A stretch of 64,000 nucleotides of DNA from Burkholderiaceae bacterium. Its GTDB lineage: Bacteria; Pseudomonadota; Gammaproteobacteria; Burkholderiales; Burkholderiaceae_C. The stretch is from assembly GCA_024235855.1 (NCBI GenBank), contig JACKLN010000013.1, positions 77,441 through 141,440 on the forward strand, given 5' to 3'. The position numbers and the translations under genes are program-made. The notes beneath the pieces were generated by a model. That model was not told where the DNA came from. It searched no databases and saw only the letters and a program-made list of their open reading frames with translations. Position 1 is the stretch's first letter. Every line of letters starts with the position of its first letter. Below are positions 34,621 to 42,394 of this stretch, one piece after another.

Positions 34621-36591
34621 TCAGTTGGTCTGGGCCAACTGATCCAGGATCGCCGGGTTCTCAAGCGTGGACGTGTCCTGAGTGATCGCCTCGCCCTTGG
34701 CCAGCGAGCGCAGCAGGCGGCGCATGATCTTGCCGCTGCGGGTCTTGGGCAGGTTGTCGCCGAAGCGGATGTCCTTGGGCTTGGCGATCGGGCCGATCTC
34801 CTTGCCCACCCAGTCGCGCAGCTGCTTGGCGATCGCCTTGGCCTCGTCGCCCGTGGGGCGCGGGCGCTTGAGCACGACGAAAGCGCAGATGGCCTCGCCG
34901 GTGGTCTCGTCGGGGCGGCCCACAACGGCAGCCTCGGCCACCAGGTCGGTGCAGCTGACCAGGGCCGATTCGATCTCCATCGTGCCCATGCGGTGGCCCG
35001 ACACGTTGAGCACGTCGTCGATGCGGCCGGTGATCGTGAAGTAGCCGGTCTTCTCGTCGCGGATGGCACCGTCACCGGCCAGGTAGTAGCCCTTGAGCTC
35101 CGGCGGGTAGTAGCTCTTCTTGAAGCGCTCCGGATCGCCGTAGATCGTGCGGATCATGCTCGGCCAGGGCTTCTTGACGACCAGGATGCCGCCCTGCCCG
35201 TTGGGCACGTCGTTGCCGGTCTCGTCGACGATGGCTGCGGTGATGCCCGGGAACGGCAGCGTGCACGACCCCGGCACCAGCGTCGTGGCGCCCGGCAGCG
35301 GCGTGATCATGTGGCCGCCGGTCTCGGTCTGCCAGAAGGTGTCGACGATGGGGCAGCGGCCACCGCCCACGTGCTTGTGGTACCACTCCCAGGCCGCCGG
35401 GTTGATGGGCTCGCCCACCGAGCCCAGGATGCGCAGGCTGCTCAGGTCGAAGCTCTTCGGGTGCACGGCGTCGTTGGCCTCGGCGGCCTTGATCAGGCTG
35501 CGGATGGCGGTGGGCGCGGTGTAGAAGATGGTGACCTTGTGCCGCTCGATCATCTTCCAGAAGCGGCCGGCGTCAGGATACGTGGGCACACCCTCGAAGA
35601 CGATCTCGGTGCCGCCCAGGGCCAGCGGGCCGTAGGTGATGTAGGTGTGGCCGGTGACCCAGCCGATGTCGGCGGTGCACCAGAACACGTCGTCGGGCTT
35701 GAGGTCGAAGGTCCACTTGGTGGTCAGCGCCGCATGCAGCAGGTAGCCGCCGGTGCTGTGCTGCACGCCCTTGGGCTTGCCGGTGGAGCCGCTGGTGTAG
35801 AGCAGGAACAGGGGGTGCTCGGCACCCACCCACTCCGGCTCGCACTGCTCGGGGGCGGCGGCCGACAGCTCGTGCAGCCAGAGGTCGCGGCCGTCCTTCC
35901 AGGCGATGTTGCCGCCGGTGCGCTTGTAGACGATGACGTCCTTGATGCTGCCGGTGCCGGGCATGGCCAGCGCCTCGTCGACGATGGACTTCAGCGGCAG
36001 GTGCTTGCCGCCGCGGGCCTGCTCGTCGGCGGTGATCACCATCACCGCGCCGGCGTCCTCGATGCGGTCGCGCAGGCTCTGCGCGGAAAAGCCGCCGAAG
36101 ACCACCGAGTGCGTGGCCCCGATGCGCGCGCAGGCCTGCATCGCCACCACGCCCTCGATGCTCATGGGCATGTAGATGACGACGCGGTCGCCCTTCTTCA
36201 CGCCACGCGCCTTCAGCGCGTTGGCCAGCTTGCCCACGCGGGCCAGCAGTTCGCTGTAGGTGACCTTGGTGACGGCACCGTCGTCGGCCTCGAAGACGAT
36301 GGCGGTCTTGTCGCCCAGGCCGCGCTCGACGTTGCGGTCCAGGCAGTTGTAGGACACGTTGAGCGTGCCGTCGGCGAACCACTTGAAGAACGGCGCATCG
36401 CTCTGGTCCAGCACCTGCGTGAACGGCGTCTTCCAGGTGACCAGCTCGCGGGCCAGGCGGGCCCAGTAGCCTTCGTAGTCGGCCTCGGCCTCGGCGACGA
36501 GCTTGTCGTAGGCGGCCCTGCCGGACACATGGGCCTGGCCGGCCAGGGCCGCGGGCGGTTCGTAGAGCTTGGTCTCGGCGGTGTCGGACAT
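34621..36591 (-). CDS. acs: Acetyl-CoA synthetase
   Basis: A 656-residue AMP-forming enzyme that activates acetate to acetyl-CoA. Seen are the P-loop-like YTSGSTGKPKGVQHS, WCTADIGWVTGHTY, the A5 region TFWQTETGGHMITPLPG, and the C-terminal LPKTRSGKIMRRLLR with the Lys that is acetylated in homologues. Length matches the family (about 650). AGGAG precedes the ATG. A long inverted repeat lies in the 5' leader. It is divergent from the sodium channel gene, 247 bp away. Confidence 0.96.
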   Translation of the reverse strand: MSDTAETKLYEPPAALAGQAHVSGRAAYDKLVAEAEADYEGYWARLARELVTWKTPFTQVLDQSDAPFFKWFADGTLNVSYNCLDRNVERGLGDKTAIVFEADDGAVTKVTYSELLARVGKLANALKARGVKKGDRVVIYMPMSIEGVVAMQACARIGATHSVVFGGFSAQSLRDRIEDAGAVMVITADEQARGGKHLPLKSIVDEALAMPGTGSIKDVIVYKRTGGNIAWKDGRDLWLHELSAAAPEQCEPEWVGAEHPLFLLYTSGSTGKPKGVQHSTGGYLLHAALTTKWTFDLKPDDVFWCTADIGWVTGHTYITYGPLALGGTEIVFEGVPTYPDAGRFWKMIERHKVTIFYTAPTAIRSLIKAAEANDAVHPKSFDLSSLRILGSVGEPINPAAWEWYHKHVGGGRCPIVDTFWQTETGGHMITPLPGATTLVPGSCTLPFPGITAAIVDETGNDVPNGQGGILVVKKPWPSMIRTIYGDPERFKKSYYPPELKGYYLAGDGAIRDEKTGYFTITGRIDDVLNVSGHRMGTMEIESALVSCTDLVAEAAVVGRPDETTGEAICAFVVLKRPRPTGDEAKAIAKQLRDWVGKEIGPIAKPKDIRFGDNLPKTRSGKIMRRLLRSLAKGEAITQDTSTLENPAILDQLAQTN

Positions 36592-36606
36592 CGTGTCTCC
36601 TGCTCA

Positions 36607-36644
36607 GGTTCGCTGCCGCGGTCGGTGCCCCGCGGCGGCGAACC
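36607..36644 (-). promoter_or_regulatory. Hairpin in the acs 5' leader
   Basis: GGTTCGCTGCCGCGG (36607-36621) and CCGCGGCGGCGAACC (36630-36644) pair over 15 bp with one mismatch and an eight-base loop. It lies 16-53 bases upstream of the acs ATG and immediately before its ribosome site. It could control acs translation, or be a palindromic operator. No known riboswitch shape is evident. Confidence 0.5.
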
Positions 36645-36838
36645 CGCACGAGACCCCGAACTGGGCCGATGGGCGGGACTGTCGGTCCACGGCCTGACGA
36701 AGCCCTTACTCCCCCTGAACCGGGGCCTGGCCAGCGCCCCCCCGCGGGCCGTCCAGACCCTGCCCAAGCCCTGATCCGACACCGGCCATCCCGCCGTTGG
36801 CAGAATCCCCGGCTGCCCGAATCCGGCCTGCGCCGACC

Positions 36839-37705
36839 ATGCCCAACCCACCGCCGACCGCCTCCGACCTGCCCCCGCCCACCCGCCTGCAGGCGTGGCT
36901 GAGCCAACCCTGGGTGCAGCACAGCGTGCTCGCGCTGATCATCGTCAACGCCGTCATCCTCGGGCTCGAGACCTCGGCGGCAGCCATGCAGGCCTGGGGC
37001 CCGGTGCTGCTGGCGCTGGACAAGGCCATCCTCGGCGTCTTCGTGGTCGAGATCGCGCTGCGGCTCGTCGCCCACCGTGGTGCCTTCTTCCGCGACCCGT
37101 GGAGCCTGTTCGACCTCGCCGTGGTGGCCATCGCGCTGGTGCCGGCCAGCGGCCCGTTCGCCGTGCTGCGGGCGCTGCGCGTGCTGCGGGTACTGCGCAT
37201 CCTCACCATCGTGCCGTCGATGCGGCGCGTGGTCGGCGGGCTGCTGGCGGCCATCCCGGGCCTGTCGTCCATCGCCGCAGTGCTCGGGCTGCTGTTCTAC
37301 GTCTTCGCGGTCATCGCCACCAAGCTCTTCGGCGCCGACTTCCCGGACTGGTTCGGCACCCTGGGCCGTTCGCTGTACACGCTGTTCCAGGTGATGACGC
37401 TGGAGAGCTGGTCGATGGGCATCGTGCGGCCGGTCATGGAGCTCTACCCCTACGCCTGGACCTTCTTCGTGCCCTTCATCCTGATGGCCACGTTCACGAT
37501 GCTGAACCTGTTCATCGGCGTTATCGTCAGCGCCATGCAGAGCTTTGCCGAGGCCGACAAGACCGAGACCCTCGCCGCCGTGGACGACGCCCGCCAGCAC
37601 ATCGAGGCCGACCTGCACAGCGAAGTGCGGGCGCTGCGCAGCGAGATCGCCGCGCTGCGCGCGCAGTTGCCGCTGGCCGGCGCACCGCGCGACGGCGCCG
37701 CCTGA
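36839..37705 (+). CDS. Bacterial voltage-gated sodium channel (NaChBac type)
   Basis: A 288-residue single-domain six-helix channel that should assemble as a tetramer. S4 carries four arginines at every third position (R111, R114, R117, R120 in LRALRVLRVLRILT). The selectivity filter is TLESWSM at residues 187-193, almost the TLESWAS of NaChBac and well unlike K+ channel GYG filters. S6 is MATFTMLNLFIGVIVSAM. A charged heptad-like tail (residues 238-275) resembles the C-terminal coiled coil that holds BacNav tetramers together. The stop overlaps the start of the antiporter gene by one base. Confidence 0.9.
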   Translation: MPNPPPTASDLPPPTRLQAWLSQPWVQHSVLALIIVNAVILGLETSAAAMQAWGPVLLALDKAILGVFVVEIALRLVAHRGAFFRDPWSLFDLAVVAIALVPASGPFAVLRALRVLRVLRILTIVPSMRRVVGGLLAAIPGLSSIAAVLGLLFYVFAVIATKLFGADFPDWFGTLGRSLYTLFQVMTLESWSMGIVRPVMELYPYAWTFFVPFILMATFTMLNLFIGVIVSAMQSFAEADKTETLAAVDDARQHIEADLHSEVRALRSEIAALRAQLPLAGAPRDGAA

Positions 37706-38787
37706 TGCTCACCAACGCCCTGCTCTTCATCGGCGGCCTCGTGGCCCTGGTGGCTGGCGCCGAACTGCTGGTGCGCGGGGCTTCGCGGCTCGCCCTGTCC
37801 TTCGGCATCTCGCCGCTGGTGGTGGGCCTGACCATCGTCGCCTTCGGCACCAGTGCGCCGGAGATGACGGTCTCGGTGGGCGCGGTGCTCAACGGCCAGA
37901 CGGGCCTGGCCCTGGGCAATGCCGTCGGCAGCAACGTCTTCAACGTGCTGTTCATCCTCGGGCTGGCCGCGCTGATCGCGCCGCTGGCCGTGCACCTGCA
38001 GGTCATCCGCCAGGAGGTGCCGATCATGATCGGCGCAGCATTGCTGGTCATGGTGGTGGCCCTGGACGGCAACATCGGCACCTTCGATGCGGCGCTGCTG
38101 TTCGGCCTGCTGCTGGCCTACACGGTGTTTCTGGTGCGCCAGTCGCGGGCCCAGGGCGTGGAGGCCGGCGACTATGCGGCCCACGATGCGGAGCGTGCCG
38201 GCGGTGGTTCCCGCCTGCTCAACGTGGCGCTGCTGCTGGCCGGCCTGGCGCTGCTGGCCGGGGGGTCGGAGGCCATGGTGCGCGCCGCGGTCAGCTTCGC
38301 GCGCGCCTTCGGCGTCAGCGAGGTGATGATCGGCCTGACCATCGTCGCCATCGGCACCTCGCTACCCGAGGTCGCGGCCTCGGTGGCCGCGGCGCTGAAG
38401 GGCGAGCGCGACATCGCGGTGGGCAACGTCGTCGGCAGCTGCGTGTTCAACCTGCTGGGGGTCATCGGCCTGGGTGGGCTGGCCGCGGCCTTTGCCGGTG
38501 CCGGCGGGCTGCCGGTGCCGGCGTCGGTGATGCACTTCGACCTCTGGGTCATGCTGGCCGCGCTGGTGGCCTGCCTGCCTATCTTCCTCACCGGGCGCGA
38601 GGTGGCGCGCTGGGAAGGCGGGCTGTTCCTGGCCTACTACGCCGCCTACATGGCCTACCAGGTGCTGCAGGCGCGCCAGTCGCCCGACCTGCTGCAGGCC
38701 TTCAACGGCGCGATGCTGGGCTTCGTGCTGCCGCTGACGGTGGTCACCGTCGTCGTCACGACGCTGCGGGGGCAGGCGCGGCGCTGA
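37705..38787 (+). CDS. Calcium/sodium antiporter, YrbG/CaCA family
   Basis: A 360-residue exchanger with two inverted repeats of five helices. The alpha-1 repeat has GLTIVAFGTSAPEMTVSVGA and LALGNAVGSNVFNVLFILG, and alpha-2 has GLTIVAIGTSLPEVAASVAA and AVGNVVGSCVFNLLGVIG. Glu and Ser/Thr residues for Na+ and Ca2+ binding are present in both. It is translationally coupled to the sodium channel (TGATG). Its last 32 bases overlap the 3' end of the convergent Na/Pi transporter gene. Confidence 0.92.
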   Translation: MLTNALLFIGGLVALVAGAELLVRGASRLALSFGISPLVVGLTIVAFGTSAPEMTVSVGAVLNGQTGLALGNAVGSNVFNVLFILGLAALIAPLAVHLQVIRQEVPIMIGAALLVMVVALDGNIGTFDAALLFGLLLAYTVFLVRQSRAQGVEAGDYAAHDAERAGGGSRLLNVALLLAGLALLAGGSEAMVRAAVSFARAFGVSEVMIGLTIVAIGTSLPEVAASVAAALKGERDIAVGNVVGSCVFNLLGVIGLGGLAAAFAGAGGLPVPASVMHFDLWVMLAALVACLPIFLTGREVARWEGGLFLAYYAAYMAYQVLQARQSPDLLQAFNGAMLGFVLPLTVVTVVVTTLRGQARR

Positions 38788-40369
38788 GGCGGGCCGCCTT
38801 GGCCGCCTGGTCCAGGGCCCGCCGCAGCGCGCTGGCGCGGGCCAGCGCCGCTTCCATCGCATCGATCGGCATCGCGCCGGTGGCGCCGGCGTCCAGCAGG
38901 GCCGCCTTGAAGGCCTGGTATGAGACCTCGGCCCGTTCGACAGCCGTGGCGATCCGGTCGGCCACGGCCCCGTCGCTGGCGCCGCAGGCCGCGAGCAGTG
39001 CATGGGCCTGGCCGACGAACGCCGCCGCCGCTGCGCGCGGCGCCTCGGGCAGCGCCGCATCTGCGCCGGCACCCGCCTGCGCCGCCAGCACCGCCTGCTC
39101 GGCCGCGGTCTCGTGGTAGCGCAGCACGCGCAGCCAGCGCGCCAGGTCGCGCGCGGCAGCCGGGGGCAGCGCGGCGCGGGACAGGCGCTCGATGAAGCGC
39201 TCCACCACTGCATCGAGCTGCTGCACGGTGTCGCGCTCGCGCGCCACGGCCGACCCAGGCGCACCCGCCAGCGCTGACGCCGCCGTCCGCCGGGCCAGGC
39301 CACCGACACGGGCGATCTCCTGCGCCAGCGCCTGCAGCGCCAGCTCGGGCACCGGCAGCACGTTTTCGTCCAGGAACCGTGGGCGTGACTCGTCCTCCTC
39401 GGCGCTGCGGAAGCGCCGCTGCAGCCAGTGCGTCAGCGGCGTGGCCAGGGGCCACATCAGCAGCACCCCGAAGACATTGAACGCCGTGTGGAACAGGGCC
39501 AGCCGCGCCGCGGGATCCGGCGGCAACCCCAACCAGGCCCGCAGCACGGCGATCGCGTCGACCATCCACGGCAGCATCGCCAGCGCCACCGCCGCCGTGA
39601 CCACGTTGAAGGCCACGTGCGCCAGCGCCGCGCGGCGCGCATTCGGCGTCGCGCCCACGGTGGCCATCAGCGCCGTCACCGTGGTGCCCACGTTGGCGCC
39701 GATGATCACCGCCGCAGCCGACTGCGCGCTCAGCAGCCCGCCCTGGGCCGCCGTCAGCGTGATCGCCATCGCCGCGCTGGAGGACTGCGTCAGCACCGTC
39801 ATCAGCAGTCCCGCGCCCACCTGCAGCAGCACCGCGCCCACACCGTCGCCGGCCGGCAGCAGAGTGTCGCCCGACAGCGCGCCGAAGGCCTGCTGCAGCA
39901 GCGCGATGCCCAGGAACAGCAGCCCGAACCCGGCCACTGCATCACCCACGGGCGCCCGCCGCGTGCCCGCGCCGGTCATGCGCAGCAGCACGCCGACGCC
40001 GATCAGCGGCAGCGCCAGCGCATCGATCTTGAAGCGCAGCCCCACCAGGGCGACGATCCAGCCGGTCATCGTGGTGCCCACGTTGGCACCGAACAGCACC
40101 CACAGCGACGGCCCCAGCGCCAGCAGCCCGGCATTGACGAAGCCGATGGTGGCCACCGTGACCGCGGTGGACGACTGCACCATCGCGGTCACCAGCACGC
40201 CGGAGCCCAGGCCGTGCCAGCGCGTGCGCGTGGCCGCGGCCAGGATGCGCTCCAGCGCCGCACCGGCGGCCAGCTTCAGGCCGTCGGACATCATGGTCAT
40301 GCCCAGCAGGAACAGGCCCAGCCCGCCCAGCGCGGTGGCCGCCCCGGTCAGCGTCAGGTCCACAGCCAC
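38756..40369 (-). CDS. Na/Pi-cotransporter family protein (NptA/YjbB type)
   Basis: A 537-residue membrane protein. Two NptA repeats carry the QSS motifs (VTAMVQSSTAVTVATIGFVN and MTVLTQSSSAAMAITLTAA) and GANVGTTMTGWIVA and GANVGTTVTALMATVG. A cytoplasmic C-terminal helical domain of about 190 residues is PhoU-like. It should couple sodium and phosphate movement, probably as phosphate export. The start is a GTG at 40369 or 40363 inside the 3' end of the upstream DASS gene; no clear ribosome site is visible. Confidence 0.87.
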   Translation of the reverse strand: MAVDLTLTGAATALGGLGLFLLGMTMMSDGLKLAAGAALERILAAATRTRWHGLGSGVLVTAMVQSSTAVTVATIGFVNAGLLALGPSLWVLFGANVGTTMTGWIVALVGLRFKIDALALPLIGVGVLLRMTGAGTRRAPVGDAVAGFGLLFLGIALLQQAFGALSGDTLLPAGDGVGAVLLQVGAGLLMTVLTQSSSAAMAITLTAAQGGLLSAQSAAAVIIGANVGTTVTALMATVGATPNARRAALAHVAFNVVTAAVALAMLPWMVDAIAVLRAWLGLPPDPAARLALFHTAFNVFGVLLMWPLATPLTHWLQRRFRSAEEDESRPRFLDENVLPVPELALQALAQEIARVGGLARRTAASALAGAPGSAVARERDTVQQLDAVVERFIERLSRAALPPAAARDLARWLRVLRYHETAAEQAVLAAQAGAGADAALPEAPRAAAAAFVGQAHALLAACGASDGAVADRIATAVERAEVSYQAFKAALLDAGATGAMPIDAMEAALARASALRRALDQAAKAARLSAAPAPAAS

Positions 40370-41745
40370 CCCGCCATCGCCGTGATCAACCCGATGGCCA
40401 GCCCATTGAGCCACAAGCCCTGGCGCAGCATCTGCGCCGCCGGCACCTGGTCGGTGGCGTAGACCAGCGCGTTGGGCGGCGTGGCCACGGGCAGCATGAA
40501 GGCACAGGACGCCGCCAGCGCCACCGCCGCGGCCGTGCCGGCGGCCGGCAGGCCGAGTTCCGCCGCCAGCGGCAGCAGCACCGGCAGCAGCAGGGCCGCG
40601 CTGGCGGTGTTGCTGACGATTTCAGTCAGGAAGACGACGAAGGCGATCACCGCCGCCAGCAGCAGCCACGCCGGCCAGCCCGCCACGGCGTCGAACAGCA
40701 GCGCGGCCAGGTGGGCACTCGCGCCGCTGGCCTGCATCAGCGCCGACAGCGACAACCCGCCGCCGAACAGCAGCAGCACGCCCCAGGGCGCGCTGCGCTC
40801 CAGCGCGCGCCAGTCCAGCGCACCGCTGGCCACCAGCGCCACCAGGGCCGCCAGCGCCACCAGGGCATCGGTGTCGGCGTTCAGGCCGAGCGCCCCGGCC
40901 AGCGGCGCACCAAGCAGCCATCCGGCCACGGTGAGCAGGAACACGGCCACGGTGGCCCGCCGCCCGGGTGTCCAGACCCAAGTCACGCGATCCTCCGGCG
41001 GCGCCGGCGACACGGCCAACCGGCCGCGCAGCTGCGGCTTCAACCGCCAGGCCAGCAGCGCCAGCATCAGCGGCCAGGCCAGCAGTGCCGCTGGCAGACC
41101 GTAGGCCAGCCACTGCGCGAAGCCGATGCCGGCCTGCGCCGCGGCGATGGCGTTCGGCGGGCTGCCCACCAGCGTGGCCATGCCGCCGATGCTGGCGCTG
41201 TAGGCGACCGCCAGCAGCACGAAGACGCGCTCGCGCTCGCCGATCGTCCCACCGCCACCGTCACGGCCCTGATCGGCCAGCAGGCCCAGCGCCAGCGGCA
41301 GCACCATCGCCGTGGTGGCGGTGTTGCTCATCCACATCGACAGCAGCGCGGTCAGCCCGGCCAGCAGCAGCACGCTGCCCAGACGGCGGCCGCCGGCCAG
41401 GCGCTTCACGCGGGCGGCCAGGGCCACGTCCAGACCCTGCTGCTGCAGCGCGGCGGCGAGGGCGAAGCCGCCCAGGAACAGGAAGATCACCGGGTTGGCG
41501 AACGGCGCCAGCGCCTGCGCGGGAGTAGCCAGTCCGCCGGCGATGGCCGCCACCGGCACCACCAGCGCCGTCACCGGCAGCGGCAGCGCGCGCGTCAGCC
41601 ACAGCCCGGCCACGCCGGCCAGCAGGGCCATGGCGCCGCGCAGGCCATCGGGCGCCAGGGCTGCGGCGGCCCCGGCCGCCACCGCGCTGGCCAGGGCCCC
41701 GGCCAGGCGGCGGGCGTTGGAAATCTGATCTGCCGGATCACTCAT
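40354..41745 (-). CDS. DASS/SLC13-family sodium-coupled anion transporter
   Basis: A 463-residue carrier. The two SNT motifs for sodium and substrate are SNTATTAMVLPLALGLL and SNTASAALLLPVLLPLA. Also seen are GGFALAAALQQQGLDVALA, GMATLVGSPPNAIA and the late FMLPVATPPNALVYAT. The family takes up di- or tricarboxylates, sulfate or similar anions with Na+. It is cotranscribed with the Na/Pi gene by overlap. It is divergent from the DUF2062 gene with 49 bp between starts, so promoters must overlap. Confidence 0.9.
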   Translation of the reverse strand: MSDPADQISNARRLAGALASAVAAGAAAALAPDGLRGAMALLAGVAGLWLTRALPLPVTALVVPVAAIAGGLATPAQALAPFANPVIFLFLGGFALAAALQQQGLDVALAARVKRLAGGRRLGSVLLLAGLTALLSMWMSNTATTAMVLPLALGLLADQGRDGGGGTIGERERVFVLLAVAYSASIGGMATLVGSPPNAIAAAQAGIGFAQWLAYGLPAALLAWPLMLALLAWRLKPQLRGRLAVSPAPPEDRVTWVWTPGRRATVAVFLLTVAGWLLGAPLAGALGLNADTDALVALAALVALVASGALDWRALERSAPWGVLLLFGGGLSLSALMQASGASAHLAALLFDAVAGWPAWLLLAAVIAFVVFLTEIVSNTASAALLLPVLLPLAAELGLPAAGTAAAVALAASCAFMLPVATPPNALVYATDQVPAAQMLRQGLWLNGLAIGLITAMAGWLWT

Positions 41746-41794
41746 CCGGTCATCCGACGATCGGGGTCATCACAGGCTGGCATCATGCCTGCTT

Positions 41795-42346
41795 ATGCGC
41801 GACTGGATCCGGGCCAAGCTCCCCACCGAAGAGACGCTCAAAGCCCACCCCGGCCTGCGCTGGATGGGGCCGCTGCTGCGCCGCCCCTGGTTGTGGCACC
41901 TGAACCGCCGCCGCGTGGCCATGGGCGCCGGCATCGGCGTGTTCTTCGGCTTCCTGATCCCGGTGCTGCAGATCGCCGGCGCGGCGGTGTTCGCGCTGAT
42001 CCTGCGGGCCAACCTGCCGGTGGCGGCCTTCTCCACGCTGGTGTCCAACCCGCTGACCTACGCGCCCATCGGCGTGGCCGCCTACCAGACCGGCAGCTGG
42101 ATCCTCGGCCAGGAAGCCCAGCCGGAGGCCGCTGAAACGCTGGCCACCGCGGCCAGCACCGACTCCGTCGACGGCCCCGGCCACGGCTGGCTGGACAAGG
42201 CCAAGGCCATCGGCAAGCCGCTGTTCTTGGGCCTGCTGGTGTTCGCGGTGGTCGGCGGCGTCGCCGCCTGGGCGCTGGTGCACCTGGCCTGGACGATCGG
42301 CGTCTGGCTCAAGCGCCGGCGGCGCCGGCGGCGCGCCCCCGCCTGA
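41795..42346 (+). CDS. DUF2062 membrane protein
   Basis: A 183-residue protein with two to three membrane helices. NRRRVAMGAGIGVFFGFLIPVLQ, AAVFALILRANLPVAAFSTLVSNPLTY and the final AWTIGVWLKRRRRRRR are typical of DUF2062 (in pieces). The very basic C-terminus should stay in the cytoplasm. Function is unknown; in other bacteria the domain sits beside glycosyltransferases or transporters. It is followed by the K+/H+ antiporter gene 48 bp downstream. Confidence 0.85.
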   Translation: MRDWIRAKLPTEETLKAHPGLRWMGPLLRRPWLWHLNRRRVAMGAGIGVFFGFLIPVLQIAGAAVFALILRANLPVAAFSTLVSNPLTYAPIGVAAYQTGSWILGQEAQPEAAETLATAASTDSVDGPGHGWLDKAKAIGKPLFLGLLVFAVVGGVAAWALVHLAWTIGVWLKRRRRRRRAPA

Positions 42347-42378
42347 TCGCCCTGCGGCACCGCGGGTCGCGCCGGCGG

Positions 42379-42394
42379 CCCCGATACTCGGGGC
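42379..42394 (+). promoter_or_regulatory. Hairpin or leaderless promoter at the antiporter start
   Basis: CCCCGA-TAC-TCGGGG is a perfect 6-bp hairpin ending one base before the ATG, so its 3' arm holds the only purine-rich stretch that could act as ribosome site. The same sequence contains GATACT, a good -10 box whose expected start point falls on the ATG. Either a leaderless mRNA or a start-masking hairpin would follow. Confidence 0.4.
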
